Assembly (NCBI GenBank): GCA_964343835.1
Contig: CAYFKR010000013.1
Coordinates: 41,748 to 105,747 of the forward strand
Origin: CALEMW01 sp964343835
Lineage (GTDB): Bacteria; Krumholzibacteriota; Krumholzibacteriia; LZORAL124-64-63
Direction: 5' to 3'
DNA length: 64,000 nucleotides
Below the pieces are notes generated by a model. That model was not told the DNA's origin and ran no database searches. It worked only from the letters and a program-made list of their open reading frames with translations. Numbering within the stretch: position 1 is the first letter of the stretch; every line of letters starts with the position of its first letter. Positions 17,761-25,251 of this stretch are shown one piece after another. The position numbers and the translations under genes are program-made.

Positions 17761-19068
17761 ATGAGGAACCGTACTGCCCCGGCAGCGACGAGCTGCACGT
17801 TCCGGCTCATCGTCTGCGCCCTGATCGCCGTAGCCGTGGCCGCACCGTCGGCCTCGACCGCCGCCACCGATTCCTGGTGGCTCAACCTGCGCACCGCAGG
17901 CTACGCCTACCAGAGCTTCGATGCCTCCGGCGTCGAGATCGACCACCTCGAGGGCTACCAGTCCCTTTCCGGCGCCTTGAACGGCCTGGCCGGCGGACGC
18001 GTGGACCTGCGCATGTCGGCGCGCCTGGCCGACGACGTCCAGTGGGACGGCGAAACGCTCCTCGGCTCCCGCCTGCACACCGCCGTGCTGGAGACGCGCC
18101 CCGTCCGCGGCCTGACGGTCCAGGCCGGCCGCCTCTTCATCCACGAGGGCTCGGCATCGCTGAGCCTCGACGGCGGCCGCGTCGCCTGGAAGCCGACCCG
18201 CCGCGTGAAGGCCACCGTCTGGGGCGGCGCCCGCACGCCCTGGGACCACGGCCTCGATATGAACGACTTCGACCTCGACCGCGCCATGGGCGCCCGCCTC
18301 GAGACCCGCACCCGCAGCGGCTTGCGGCTGGGCGTCTCGACGGCCTGCCGCAAGCGCGACGGCGAGGTGGCCGAACGCCCCCTGGGCCTCGACTGCGCCT
18401 ACGCCTCCCGCAACGGCCTCGCCCTGACCGGCCGCGGCGACTACGACCTCGAACTGGAGGACTGGCGCCGCATGGAGGCCCGCATGCGCATCCGCGCCCA
18501 GGGCCGTCGCCCCGAGCTGCGCGTCCAGCTGCTGAGCCGTCGCCCGCGTATCGACGCCGCCTCGTGGTTTTCGCGCTTCGCCTCGGCCGAGCGCATCCGC
18601 CTGGCCCGCGTGACCCTGCGCCGCGAGCGCCCCGAGGGCCTGGGCGGTGAGCTGGAGTATCTGGGCACCTTCGTGGACGACCGGACGTCGTCGCGGGTCG
18701 GACTGGCGGCATTGCTGTCCATCGGCCGCATCGGCTGGTCGATCCGCGTGGGCGACGCCGGCGAGGAGAGCGGTTTCTACGGCGACCTCGGCGGCCGGCT
18801 CAACGATTGGCTCCGCGCCGACGTCTCCGCCTCGCTCCTGGATTACACGCTCCTGAACGACGATCCCGACGACGGTCGCCGCACCATCACCACCCTGGCG
18901 GCCCGCCTGCGCGCCGACGTGCGCCCCGGCATGGAACTCACCGCGGAGGTGCAGCGCTTCGCCACCCCGCACCGCGACAAGGACGTCCGCCTGCTGGTGG
19001 GCATGAACCTGGCCGCCGGAGGCGGACCCTCCCGCTTCGGCCTGACCCGAGGGGAGGTGCGGCCGTGA
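17761..19068 (+). CDS. Predicted outer-membrane beta-barrel (porin of a cytochrome conduit)
   Basis: A 435-residue exported protein with signal peptide ending SASTAA. The mature part is a run of alternating hydrophobic/polar strands with aromatic ends and short turns (RVDLRMSARLADDVQW, LTVQAGRLFIHEGSASLSL, RADVSASLLDYTLLNDD), as in outer-membrane barrels. I see no named family signature. GAAGGAGG precedes the ATG by 3-4 bases. Its stop overlaps the GTG of a 12-haem cytochrome by 4 bases, which in turn overlaps a 26-haem lipoprotein. This barrel-periplasmic cytochrome-surface cytochrome order is that of porin-cytochrome electron conduits. The assignment rests on topology and neighbours, not on homology. 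Confidence 0.72.
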   Translation: MRNRTAPAATSCTFRLIVCALIAVAVAAPSASTAATDSWWLNLRTAGYAYQSFDASGVEIDHLEGYQSLSGALNGLAGGRVDLRMSARLADDVQWDGETLLGSRLHTAVLETRPVRGLTVQAGRLFIHEGSASLSLDGGRVAWKPTRRVKATVWGGARTPWDHGLDMNDFDLDRAMGARLETRTRSGLRLGVSTACRKRDGEVAERPLGLDCAYASRNGLALTGRGDYDLELEDWRRMEARMRIRAQGRRPELRVQLLSRRPRIDAASWFSRFASAERIRLARVTLRRERPEGLGGELEYLGTFVDDRTSSRVGLAALLSIGRIGWSIRVGDAGEESGFYGDLGGRLNDWLRADVSASLLDYTLLNDDPDDGRRTITTLAARLRADVRPGMELTAEVQRFATPHRDKDVRLLVGMNLAAGGGPSRFGLTRGEVRP

Positions 19069-19925
19069 AGACCATGATCCTGATCCTGCTGACCCTTCCG
19101 CTGATCGCTGCGGCCCAGTCGCCCGACCGCATCATCATCCCCCACGACGTCCACTTCGAGAACGACGTCGACTGCGCCACCTGCCACGACGGCGTCGAGA
19201 GCTCCACGTCCGCGCTGGAGGTCTTCAGGCCCGACATGGACACCTGCGCCGACTGCCACGACGTGGACGACGACGACACCTGCGCCATGTGCCACACCGA
19301 CGTCGACACCGCCGGCGAGTGGACCCCCGGCGTGTTCGGCGCGTCCCTGTTCAGCCACGCCGCCCACATGGACGACGGCATGGACTGCACCGCCTGCCAC
19401 GGCGACCCCGGCGCCCCGACGATGCCCGTGAAGGCCGACTGCCGCGCCTGCCACGACACCGCCGACGCCTACGCCGACTGCCGTCTGTGCCACGACGGCG
19501 GCTTCGAGCTCACCCCCGCCGACCACGGCGGCGACTGGGAGCATGGCCACGGTCTGGAAGCCCGCCTCGACGGCGACCGCTGCGAGGAATGCCACGGCCC
19601 GGCGTCGTGCCTCGAATGCCACGCCGGCGACAACGTCGCGCCCCGCGTGCACGAGCTGGGCTTCGCCTGGAATCACGGCATGGTCGCCCGCAGCGGCGAG
19701 CTCGAATGCACCACCTGCCACCAGGAGCCCGCCGACTGCGTCTCCTGCCACCGCGCCGAGCGCGTGCTGCCCCTGAACCACTCGCGGGCCGACTGGCTGA
19801 GTCCCATGGACGGCGGCGCCCACGCCGTCGAAGGCCTGTTCGACCTGGAGAGCTGCGTGGCCTGCCACGACGCGGGAGCGGCCGAACCCACCTGCGCCCG
19901 CTGCCACGAGGGAGGTGCTCGATGA
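19065..19925 (+). CDS. Dodecahaem c-type cytochrome
   Basis: A 286-residue exported protein with a short signal peptide (residues 1-18). It carries twelve CxxCH haem-binding motifs (CATCH, CADCH, CAMCH, CTACH, CRACH, CRLCH, CEECH, CLECH, CTTCH, CVSCH, CVACH, CARCH), plus extra His residues in HDVHFEN, FSHAAHM and WEHGHG as possible distal ligands. The first ~100 residues recall the class III/NrfB-like c7 style, with FSHAAH before a haem. The GTG start is supported by GGGGAGGTG upstream and the 4-base overlap with the barrel gene. It probably carries electrons in the periplasm or through the barrel. Confidence 0.85.
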   Translation: MKTMILILLTLPLIAAAQSPDRIIIPHDVHFENDVDCATCHDGVESSTSALEVFRPDMDTCADCHDVDDDDTCAMCHTDVDTAGEWTPGVFGASLFSHAAHMDDGMDCTACHGDPGAPTMPVKADCRACHDTADAYADCRLCHDGGFELTPADHGGDWEHGHGLEARLDGDRCEECHGPASCLECHAGDNVAPRVHELGFAWNHGMVARSGELECTTCHQEPADCVSCHRAERVLPLNHSRADWLSPMDGGAHAVEGLFDLESCVACHDAGAAEPTCARCHEGGAR

Positions 19926-21934
19926 ACGCCCTGCTGCGAACCCTGACGGTCGCGTGCGTGGCCCTGTTCCTCATCGGCGGCTGCGCCGCGCAGGTGCAGG
20001 ACCCCGTGGTCACCGCCCATCACGACGACTGGATGGAGCCCGCCTCCCCCGATTTCCACGGCCTGCGCGTGGCCGCCGACGCGTCGGTGGATTACTGCGC
20101 CGACTGCCACGCCCTCGCCGGCGACGCCGTGCAGGGCGTGCCCAGCTGCACGGCCTGCCACGACGGCATCGGCGGACATCCCGCCGACTGGGGCTCGGCC
20201 GCCGGCCACGCCTCCGAAGTCGCCTCCGAGAGCCCCGACCGCTGCCGCGCCTGCCACGGTCAGGAGCTCCAGGGCGACTGGACCGGCGTCGGCTGCTGGG
20301 ACTGCCACAACGGCCCGAGCACCCACCCGCCCATCTGGGCCCAGCCCCGCCTGCACGGCGCCGAGGCCGGCACCGACCTGGCGTCCTGCGCCGACTGCCA
20401 CGGCATGGACTACGACGGCGGCTGGAGCGGCGTGAGTTGCTACCAGTGCCACGACGGACCCGGCGGGCACCCCGACGACTGGATGAGCGCCGGCCTCCAC
20501 AGCTCCAACGTGCGCGAGCACGGCGCCGAGAGCTGTACGGCCTGCCACGGCGCCGACTACACCGGCGGCGCCAGCGGCGTGAGCTGCTTCGAGTGCCACG
20601 ACGGCCCCGGCGGACACTCCCCCATCTGGGCCCAGCCCCGCCTCCACGGCGGCGCCGCGGCCGACGACCTGGCCGGCTGCGCCGACTGCCACGGCGAGGA
20701 CTACCAGGGCGGCTGGAGCGGCGTGAGCTGCTGGCAGTGCCACGACGGTCCGTCCGGCCACCCGGCCTACTGGACCGACGACCTGCACGGCGCCGTGGTG
20801 GCCGCCGACGGCCCCGACGACTGCCGCGGCTGCCACGGCCAGCCCCTGGACGGCGGCGGCAGCGGCGTGGGCTGCTGGGAATGCCACGACGGTCCGGGCG
20901 GACACGCCGCGGGCTGGATCTCCGGCGACGCCCACGGCGCCGACGTGCGCCCCTCCGGCCCCGCCGAGTGCGCCGTCTGCCATGGCGCCGAATGGACCGG
21001 CGGTTGGAGCGAGGTCTCCTGCTCCCAGTGCCACGACGGCGTGGGCGGCCACCCCCTGGGCTGGATCGTGCCCGACGCCCACGGCGACGCTGCGGCCGAC
21101 GACATCGCCGACTGCCGCGACTGCCACGGCGCCGACGACCAGGGCGGCTGGTCCGGCACGAGCTGCTACCAATGCCACGACGGACCCGGCGGACACCCGG
21201 ACGGCTGGGAATCGCCGACGGCCCACGGCCAGCGAGCCGCCACCGAGGGCATCGCCCAGTGCGCCGGCTGCCACGGCGTCGACTACCAGGGCGGCTGGTC
21301 CGGCACGAGCTGCTACGAATGCCACGAGGGCGCCGGCGGTCACGCCTCCAACTGGAACGCCCCCCATCAGCACGGCACGTACGTCGAGTCCGAGGGATCG
21401 ACATCGTGCACCGTCTGCCACGGCGCCGACTACCTGGGCGGCGACAGCGGCGTGAGCTGCTACCAGTGCCACGACGGACCCGGCGGTCACCCCACCGCCT
21501 GGGAACAGCCCACACAGCACGGCGGCGTGGTCCGCACTTCGGGCGTGGACGACTGCACGTCCTGCCACGGTGCGGGTCTGGACGGCGGCTGGAGCGAAAC
21601 GAGCTGCTTCGTGTGCCACGACGGACCGGGCGGTCACTCCTTCGACTGGTCGTCCGAGAGCATCCACGGCGCCGAGGTCGCCCAGAACACCGCCGACGAC
21701 TGCCGCGACTGCCACGGCAACGACTGGGGCGGCGGCTGGACGGACGTGAGCTGCTGGGACTGCCACGACGGCATCGGCGGCCACCCGGAGCTCTGGGTCC
21801 GCGACTACAACCACGGCGATTTCGCGGAGAGCAACGGCACGGGTTCCTGCACCGCATGCCACGGCGCGGATCTCCAGGGGGGATGGTCGGGGTATTCGTG
21901 CTGGGACTGCCATGATGGGCCGGGGGGCGGTTAG
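19922..21934 (+). CDS. 26-haem tandem-repeat cytochrome lipoprotein
   Basis: A 670-residue lipoprotein (signal ending FLIGGC, Cys21 probably lipidated) with 26 CxxCH motifs in 13 tandem units of roughly 47-50 residues. Each unit has a first haem in CxxCHGxD, a GGWSGVSC linker, a second haem in CYQCHDGPGGHP, then a variable W..HG spacer. The regularity implies a linear or helical haem array, probably on the cell surface as the outer part of an electron conduit. Individual units resemble repeat cytochromes of metal reducers, but the partner electron acceptor is unknown. The ATG overlaps the 12-haem gene by 4 bases. The stop is inside a terminator hairpin, so the abrupt GPGGG end looks genuine. 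Confidence 0.85.
   Translation: MNALLRTLTVACVALFLIGGCAAQVQDPVVTAHHDDWMEPASPDFHGLRVAADASVDYCADCHALAGDAVQGVPSCTACHDGIGGHPADWGSAAGHASEVASESPDRCRACHGQELQGDWTGVGCWDCHNGPSTHPPIWAQPRLHGAEAGTDLASCADCHGMDYDGGWSGVSCYQCHDGPGGHPDDWMSAGLHSSNVREHGAESCTACHGADYTGGASGVSCFECHDGPGGHSPIWAQPRLHGGAAADDLAGCADCHGEDYQGGWSGVSCWQCHDGPSGHPAYWTDDLHGAVVAADGPDDCRGCHGQPLDGGGSGVGCWECHDGPGGHAAGWISGDAHGADVRPSGPAECAVCHGAEWTGGWSEVSCSQCHDGVGGHPLGWIVPDAHGDAAADDIADCRDCHGADDQGGWSGTSCYQCHDGPGGHPDGWESPTAHGQRAATEGIAQCAGCHGVDYQGGWSGTSCYECHEGAGGHASNWNAPHQHGTYVESEGSTSCTVCHGADYLGGDSGVSCYQCHDGPGGHPTAWEQPTQHGGVVRTSGVDDCTSCHGAGLDGGWSETSCFVCHDGPGGHSFDWSSESIHGAEVAQNTADDCRDCHGNDWGGGWTDVSCWDCHDGIGGHPELWVRDYNHGDFAESNGTGSCTACHGADLQGGWSGYSCWDCHDGPGGG
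20096..21922 (+). repeat. 13-unit haem-pair tandem repeat within the cytochrome gene
   Basis: About 145-bp coding repeats, each encoding two CxxCH motifs and a GGxSGVSC...CHDGPGGHP core. DNA identity between units is high around the second haem (repeated GAGCTGCTACCAGTGCCACG-like blocks), so the gene is open to unit gain and loss by recombination and to assembly collapse. Confidence 0.85.
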
Positions 21935-21943
21935 CCCCCCTTT
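21922..21943 (+). terminator. Terminator containing the stop codon of the 26-haem gene
   Basis: A 7-bp all-GC stem (GGGGGGC / GCCCCCC) with loop GGTTA is followed by TTT. The TAG stop lies in the loop and the first base of the right arm, so translation ends within the terminator. Confidence 0.7.
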
Positions 21944-21950
21944 GGGCTTT

Positions 21951-22406
21951 CTACGAGATCCGCGACCTCCACCGCCCGCTGCGAAACGCATCGAGCAGGA
22001 GCTTGGCCCGACCGTCGTCGAGATCTGTGTAGCACTTGCCGCCCAGGAAGAAGTCGTTGAGGCCCTCGACGCCGGCCAGGTCCCGACGGGTCAGACCCGC
22101 GTAGCCCATGGTCCATTCGGTGAACGTCCGCTCCTCGATCTCCTCGAAGATGATCATGGACAGGTTCCCGTGGCGAGGGTCCTGGGCAATCTTGTCATAG
22201 AGGGGCTCGACGATCCCCTTCTCGCCCTCGAGGACCTGAAAGAACGTCCCGTCGATGAACAGGAGGATGCCGGTCACGCCGAGCTTCGCGTTGTTGGCGC
22301 GGGATACCTCGAGCAGGGCCATGATGTCGTCGTGGGTGAACTCGACCGTGGCGGCGCTGGTGTAGATGCAGTGCACGAGTTCCGGGGTCGTTTCGTCTTG
22401 GGACAT
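21951..22406 (-). CDS. BLUF-domain blue-light photoreceptor
   Basis: A 151-residue protein consisting of a BLUF (FAD-binding blue-light sensing) domain plus a short helical tail. The key residues are all visible: Tyr15 (HCIYTSAA), Asn38/Asn39 (RANNAKLGVTG), Gln57 (TFFQVLEG), and Trp98 with Met100 (FTEWTMGY). These form the hydrogen-bond network around flavin that switches on illumination. There is no fused EAL or cyclase output domain, so it probably signals by protein contact. The ATG at 22406 has AGGAGGAG 6 bases upstream; the frame is open further but without a start site. It faces the cytochrome operon's 3' end. Confidence 0.92.
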   Translation of the reverse strand: MSQDETTPELVHCIYTSAATVEFTHDDIMALLEVSRANNAKLGVTGILLFIDGTFFQVLEGEKGIVEPLYDKIAQDPRHGNLSMIIFEEIEERTFTEWTMGYAGLTRRDLAGVEGLNDFFLGGKCYTDLDDGRAKLLLDAFRSGRWRSRIS

Positions 22407-22567
22407 GTCGACTCCTCCTGAGACCTGGTTCGGATGTCCGCTCCGGTCAATCCCTATCACCGCAATCGCCCCGTGACCAGCGCGGTTTCGGGCGAGTGCA
22501 GCTACCATGTACCGATCTCCGCACGGAGCGAGCGGCTCCGACAACGGACTCCAGGAAGGGGAAACGC

Positions 22568-22987
22568 ATGTCCACTCCGAAGCACCTGTGGATCGTCGGC
22601 GGCCTGTCGCTGCTCTGGAACGCGATGGGCGCCTACGACTACCTCATGACCCAGACCCGCAACGAGGCCTACCTGGCCAAGTTCACACCCGAGCAGCTCG
22701 AGTACTTCTTCAGCTTCCCTGCGTGGGTCGAGGGATTCTGGGCCGTCGCAGTGTGGGGTGCGGTGGTGGGTTCGGTCCTGCTGCTGGCGCGCAGCAAGAT
22801 CGCGGGGCCCGTGTTCATCGTGTCGCTGGTGTCGATGCTCGTCACCACGGTCCACAACTACGTGCTGACCGACGGCGTGGAGATGATGGGGTCCGCTGCC
22901 ATCGCGTTCTCGGCCGTGATCTTCCTGATCGCGGTGGGCGAGGTCGTCTACTCGCGGATCATGTGCAAGCGCGGCGTGCTGAGGTAG
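22568..22987 (+). CDS. Four-helix integral membrane protein, conserved, unknown function
   Basis: A 139-residue protein with four predicted membrane helices (LWIVGGLSLLWNAMGAYDYL; VEGFWAVAVWGAVVGSVLLL; VFIVSLVSMLVTTVHNYVL; AAIAFSAVIFLIAVGEVVY). The motif MTQTRNEAYLAKFTPEQLEY between helices 1 and 2 is characteristic of a small conserved family that is sometimes labelled sugar transporter without evidence. AGGAAGGGG lies ahead of the ATG. It diverges from the BLUF gene, and its 3' end abuts the convergent DUF2164 gene with no gap. I propose no function. Confidence 0.75.
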   Translation: MSTPKHLWIVGGLSLLWNAMGAYDYLMTQTRNEAYLAKFTPEQLEYFFSFPAWVEGFWAVAVWGAVVGSVLLLARSKIAGPVFIVSLVSMLVTTVHNYVLTDGVEMMGSAAIAFSAVIFLIAVGEVVYSRIMCKRGVLR

Positions 22988-23236
22988 CTACCGCTTCCAG
23001 TACGCGAATTCCGGCGCGTAGCACTCGCCGTCCAGGTCGGCCACGTGGCCCTGCAGGCGGGTCTGCGCGTCGGAGACGCCGCGGTTATAGACCGTCGGTC
23101 CCAGCTCCTCCAGGAAGAACTTCAGCAGCATGGCGGCCTTGAGGTCGCCGACCTCCTCCTCCATGTGCTCCTCGAAGTAGCGGCGGATGGACTCGGTCAT
23201 GCGTTGTTCGGTTTCTGGGGGGAATGTGATCGGCAT
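22988..23236 (-). CDS. DUF2164 family protein
   Basis: An 82-residue soluble protein matching the small DUF2164 family. It has the helical start ITFPPETEQRMTESIRRYFEEHM, then EVGDLKAAMLLKFFLEELGPTVYNRGVSDAQTRLQ, the block typical of this family. Function is unknown. GGGAGAG lies 6 bases before the ATG. It sits 15 bases downstream of the phosphoesterase gene on the same strand and may share its transcript. Confidence 0.85.
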   Translation of the reverse strand: MPITFPPETEQRMTESIRRYFEEHMEEEVGDLKAAMLLKFFLEELGPTVYNRGVSDAQTRLQGHVADLDGECYAPEFAYWKR

Positions 23237-23251
23237 GGTCTCTCTCCCTGA

Positions 23252-24007
23252 TCATCGAAGCCTGTCCGCCAACGCCTCCGGCAACCCGGCCGCGATGATC
23301 GCGCTGCAGGCCGCCGCCGCATCGTATTCCACGCGGTGCCGCACCACCGTGCCGGCCTTCTGGTCGTAGATCACGTAGCAGGCCCTGCGATCGCCGTCGC
23401 GAGGCTGGCCCACGCTGCCGACGTTCACCAGCAGCTTCCCCGACGGATCCACGGACACCGCATCGTCGGACACGGCCCGGACGCCGTCCGCGTCCCGGAC
23501 CCACGCGCCCGGAATGTGGCTGTGACCCACGAAGCAGACGGCGCCGTCCAGGGCGTCGAGGCACCGTGCCGCCGCCTCCGGCGACCTCACGTATTCCCAT
23601 TCCCGGGTTCCATGGAGCGAGGCGTGCACGTACACGGCCGGGCCGTCGTCGTGGCGGAGGGGCAGGCCGGCGAGCCAGGCCCTGCGGTCGTCGTCGAGCT
23701 GTTCGCGCGTCCAGGACATGGCCTTGTGGGCCATGGGGTTGATGCCGCGGAGGTCGTCCAAGCCGGAGGCCATGGCGTCGTGGTTGCCGAGCAGGCACAC
23801 CAGGCCCTCCCGCGCCCGCAGCAGGTCCACGCAAGCGGCGGGCGAGGCGTTGTAGCCCACCACGTCGCCCAGGCACACGATCCGCTCCGCCCCCTGCGCG
23901 TCGGCATGGGCGAGGACGGCCTCGAGGGCCGGCAGGTTGGCGTGGATGTCGCTGATCACGGCGATGGACACGGGGGCTCCGTTCGGATCGATGTGAGGGT
24001 CCATCAT
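23252..24007 (-). CDS. Calcineurin-like metallophosphoesterase
   Basis: A 251-residue cytoplasmic phosphoesterase with a complete dinuclear-metal signature: SDIHANLPAL (DxH), LGDVVGYNA (GDxxGY), LGNHDA (GNHD), HASLHGT and VGHSHIPG (GHSH). GNVGSVGQPRDGD-like text (NVGSVGQPRDGDRRA) near residue 210 is typical of the YfcE/diadenosine-tetraphosphatase-like branch that ends in RxxY. The substrate is not predictable; phosphodiesters or nucleotides are usual. Two adjacent Met codons open the gene and neither has a strong ribosome site, so the start could be 3 bases shorter. It diverges from the motif-B transcription unit, whose promoter region lies immediately upstream. Confidence 0.9.
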   Translation of the reverse strand: MMDPHIDPNGAPVSIAVISDIHANLPALEAVLAHADAQGAERIVCLGDVVGYNASPAACVDLLRAREGLVCLLGNHDAMASGLDDLRGINPMAHKAMSWTREQLDDDRRAWLAGLPLRHDDGPAVYVHASLHGTREWEYVRSPEAAARCLDALDGAVCFVGHSHIPGAWVRDADGVRAVSDDAVSVDPSGKLLVNVGSVGQPRDGDRRACYVIYDQKAGTVVRHRVEYDAAAACSAIIAAGLPEALADRLR

Positions 24008-24049
24008 AAGGGAGCCGCGACGTTACGGCCAAGCCGGTTCCCGCCGCTT

Positions 24050-24079
24050 CTTGAATCGCTCCCGCCCCGGTTGTTCCCC
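24050..24079 (+). promoter_or_regulatory. Copy B of the bipartite promoter-like motif
   Basis: CTTGAATC at 24050..24057 and TTGTTCCCC at 24071..24079, 13 bases apart, both perfect to consensus. It lies 68 bases before the ATG of the dockerin-like gene, in the gap divergent from the phosphoesterase gene. Confidence 0.65.
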
Positions 24080-24147
24080 GTGCAGACCCGTACCCCACCT
24101 CGAACGACCACGGGGCCGACCGGCCCCGACCAGAAGGGAGACCGACC

Positions 24148-24696
24148 ATGCGCGCGACCCTGTTCGCTCTCGGGATCGTGCTGCTGATCGCCGTCACGGT
24201 CGCCGACCGCGCCGACGCCCAGTGCGCCGATCCCAACAACAGCCGATTCCCCGACCACGTCATGCTTTGCCCCCGGGGGGACATCCCCGTCGACGGCAAG
24301 GTCACCGGCCCCGCGGGCCAGGTCTGCATAGGCTACCCCGTGAGCCTGAACTTCAAGGGACCGGCCCTGACGAGCCTGACGCCGTCGCCCGGGTACTCCT
24401 TCCCGGTCGAGACCACCAGCGTCCAGGCGGGGGGCATGGTCACCTTCAACCCCGCCGTCGGCGGATGCGGGGCGGCCGGCTACATCGAGTACACCGACCC
24501 CTGGGGATTCGTGCTCGGACGCACCGGATCCATCGTGACGGCCGACCTGGACGGCAACGGGCAGGTCAACCTGTCCGACGTCGTGATCTTCGCGGGCGCC
24601 TACAGCGGTCCCTACGACCCCTGCATCGACTTCAACGGCGACGGCGTGGTGAGCCTGCCCGACATCGTCCTGTTCGCCCAGCACTACGGTCATTGA
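24148..24696 (+). CDS. Secreted dockerin-like protein
   Basis: A 182-residue exported protein with signal peptide ending ADRADA. Residues ~25-125 are an uncharacterised beta domain with four or more Cys. The C-terminal ~50 residues hold two dockerin type I-like calcium loops, ADLDGNGQVNLSDVVIFAGAY and DFNGDGVVSLPDIVLFAQHY, each with the D-x-N/D-G-D/x-G pattern followed by a helix. Dockerin modules bind cohesins in cellulosomes, but in this kind of bacterium they occur widely in secreted proteins without cellulosomes. GAAGGGAG precedes the ATG. It is the first gene after motif copy B and is followed 35 bp later by a small lipoprotein. Confidence 0.8.
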   Translation: MRATLFALGIVLLIAVTVADRADAQCADPNNSRFPDHVMLCPRGDIPVDGKVTGPAGQVCIGYPVSLNFKGPALTSLTPSPGYSFPVETTSVQAGGMVTFNPAVGGCGAAGYIEYTDPWGFVLGRTGSIVTADLDGNGQVNLSDVVIFAGAYSGPYDPCIDFNGDGVVSLPDIVLFAQHYGH

Positions 24697-24731
24697 TCAC
24701 CGGACATCGCGTCCGCACGAGGAGGTACGAC

Positions 24732-25106
24732 ATGAACAGGACCCTTGCGACGATCGTCTGCACTGCGGCGATCCTCTCCGTTTCCGCGGTCGGTTGCTCC
24801 GACGACGCCGGCACTACCGGTCCGACCACCGGCGACCGGATCGAACGGCTGTCCGTCCGGGCCGAGGTCTCCGGCCTGACGTTCGAGCTGGCTCCCCTGC
24901 TGGAAGCCGTTCCCGGCGAGCCCCTGCCCGACGGCTCCCTGCCCGTCACCCTCGCGAACAACTCCATCTCGACCATCGTGATGGATGTCGAGGGCGAGCG
25001 GATGATCCTGGAGCCCGGCGCATCGGCCGACATCGTCACGGATGACCCCGAGGACCTGATGATCAGCAGCGAGGGCGTGACGCTGTCGCTCGTCATCCTG
25101 GAGTGA
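24732..25106 (+). CDS. Small lipoprotein of unknown function
   Basis: A 124-residue lipoprotein with signal ending VSAVGC (Cys22). The mature part is short, acidic and beta-rich (RLSVRAEVSGLTFELAPLLE; LANNSISTIVMDVEGERMIL), with no recognisable family. GAGGAGG sits 6 bases before the ATG. It shares the motif-B transcript with the dockerin-like gene and ends at a strong U-tailed terminator. Confidence 0.75.
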   Translation: MNRTLATIVCTAAILSVSAVGCSDDAGTTGPTTGDRIERLSVRAEVSGLTFELAPLLEAVPGEPLPDGSLPVTLANNSISTIVMDVEGERMILEPGASADIVTDDPEDLMISSEGVTLSLVILE

Positions 25107-25124
25107 TCCTTCGGCAGCCGGCCG

Positions 25125-25160
25125 GGGGCCCGCACCGTCTCGACGGTGCGGGCCCCTTTT
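25125..25160 (+). terminator. Rho-independent terminator
   Basis: A perfect 14-bp stem (GGGGCCCGCACCGT / ACGGTGCGGGCCCC) with tetraloop CTCG followed by TTTT, 18 bases after the small lipoprotein stop. It is the clearest intrinsic terminator in the window. Confidence 0.92.
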
Positions 25161-25251
25161 CCCATGCGGCCCATCGCTCTGCGACTATCTTGTCCCTCAT
25201 CGACACCCCCGCAGCACATCGCTTTTTCCGTACTCCATGGAGGGACCGTCC

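Noticed and set aside
20096..21922. CRISPR-like or non-coding tandem array
   Set aside because: The period is coding (about 145 bp, in-frame haem motifs) and the spacers are not unique short inserts.
19673..21991. Long antisense open frames opposite the 26-haem gene (up to ~770 codons)
   Set aside because: They are Ala/Val-rich shadows of a repetitive high-GC gene, without ribosome site or signal; the sense frame has 26 CxxCH motifs.
22407..22544. N-terminal extension of the BLUF gene
   Set aside because: No start site; the ATG at 22406 has AGGAGGAG and begins just before the BLUF domain.
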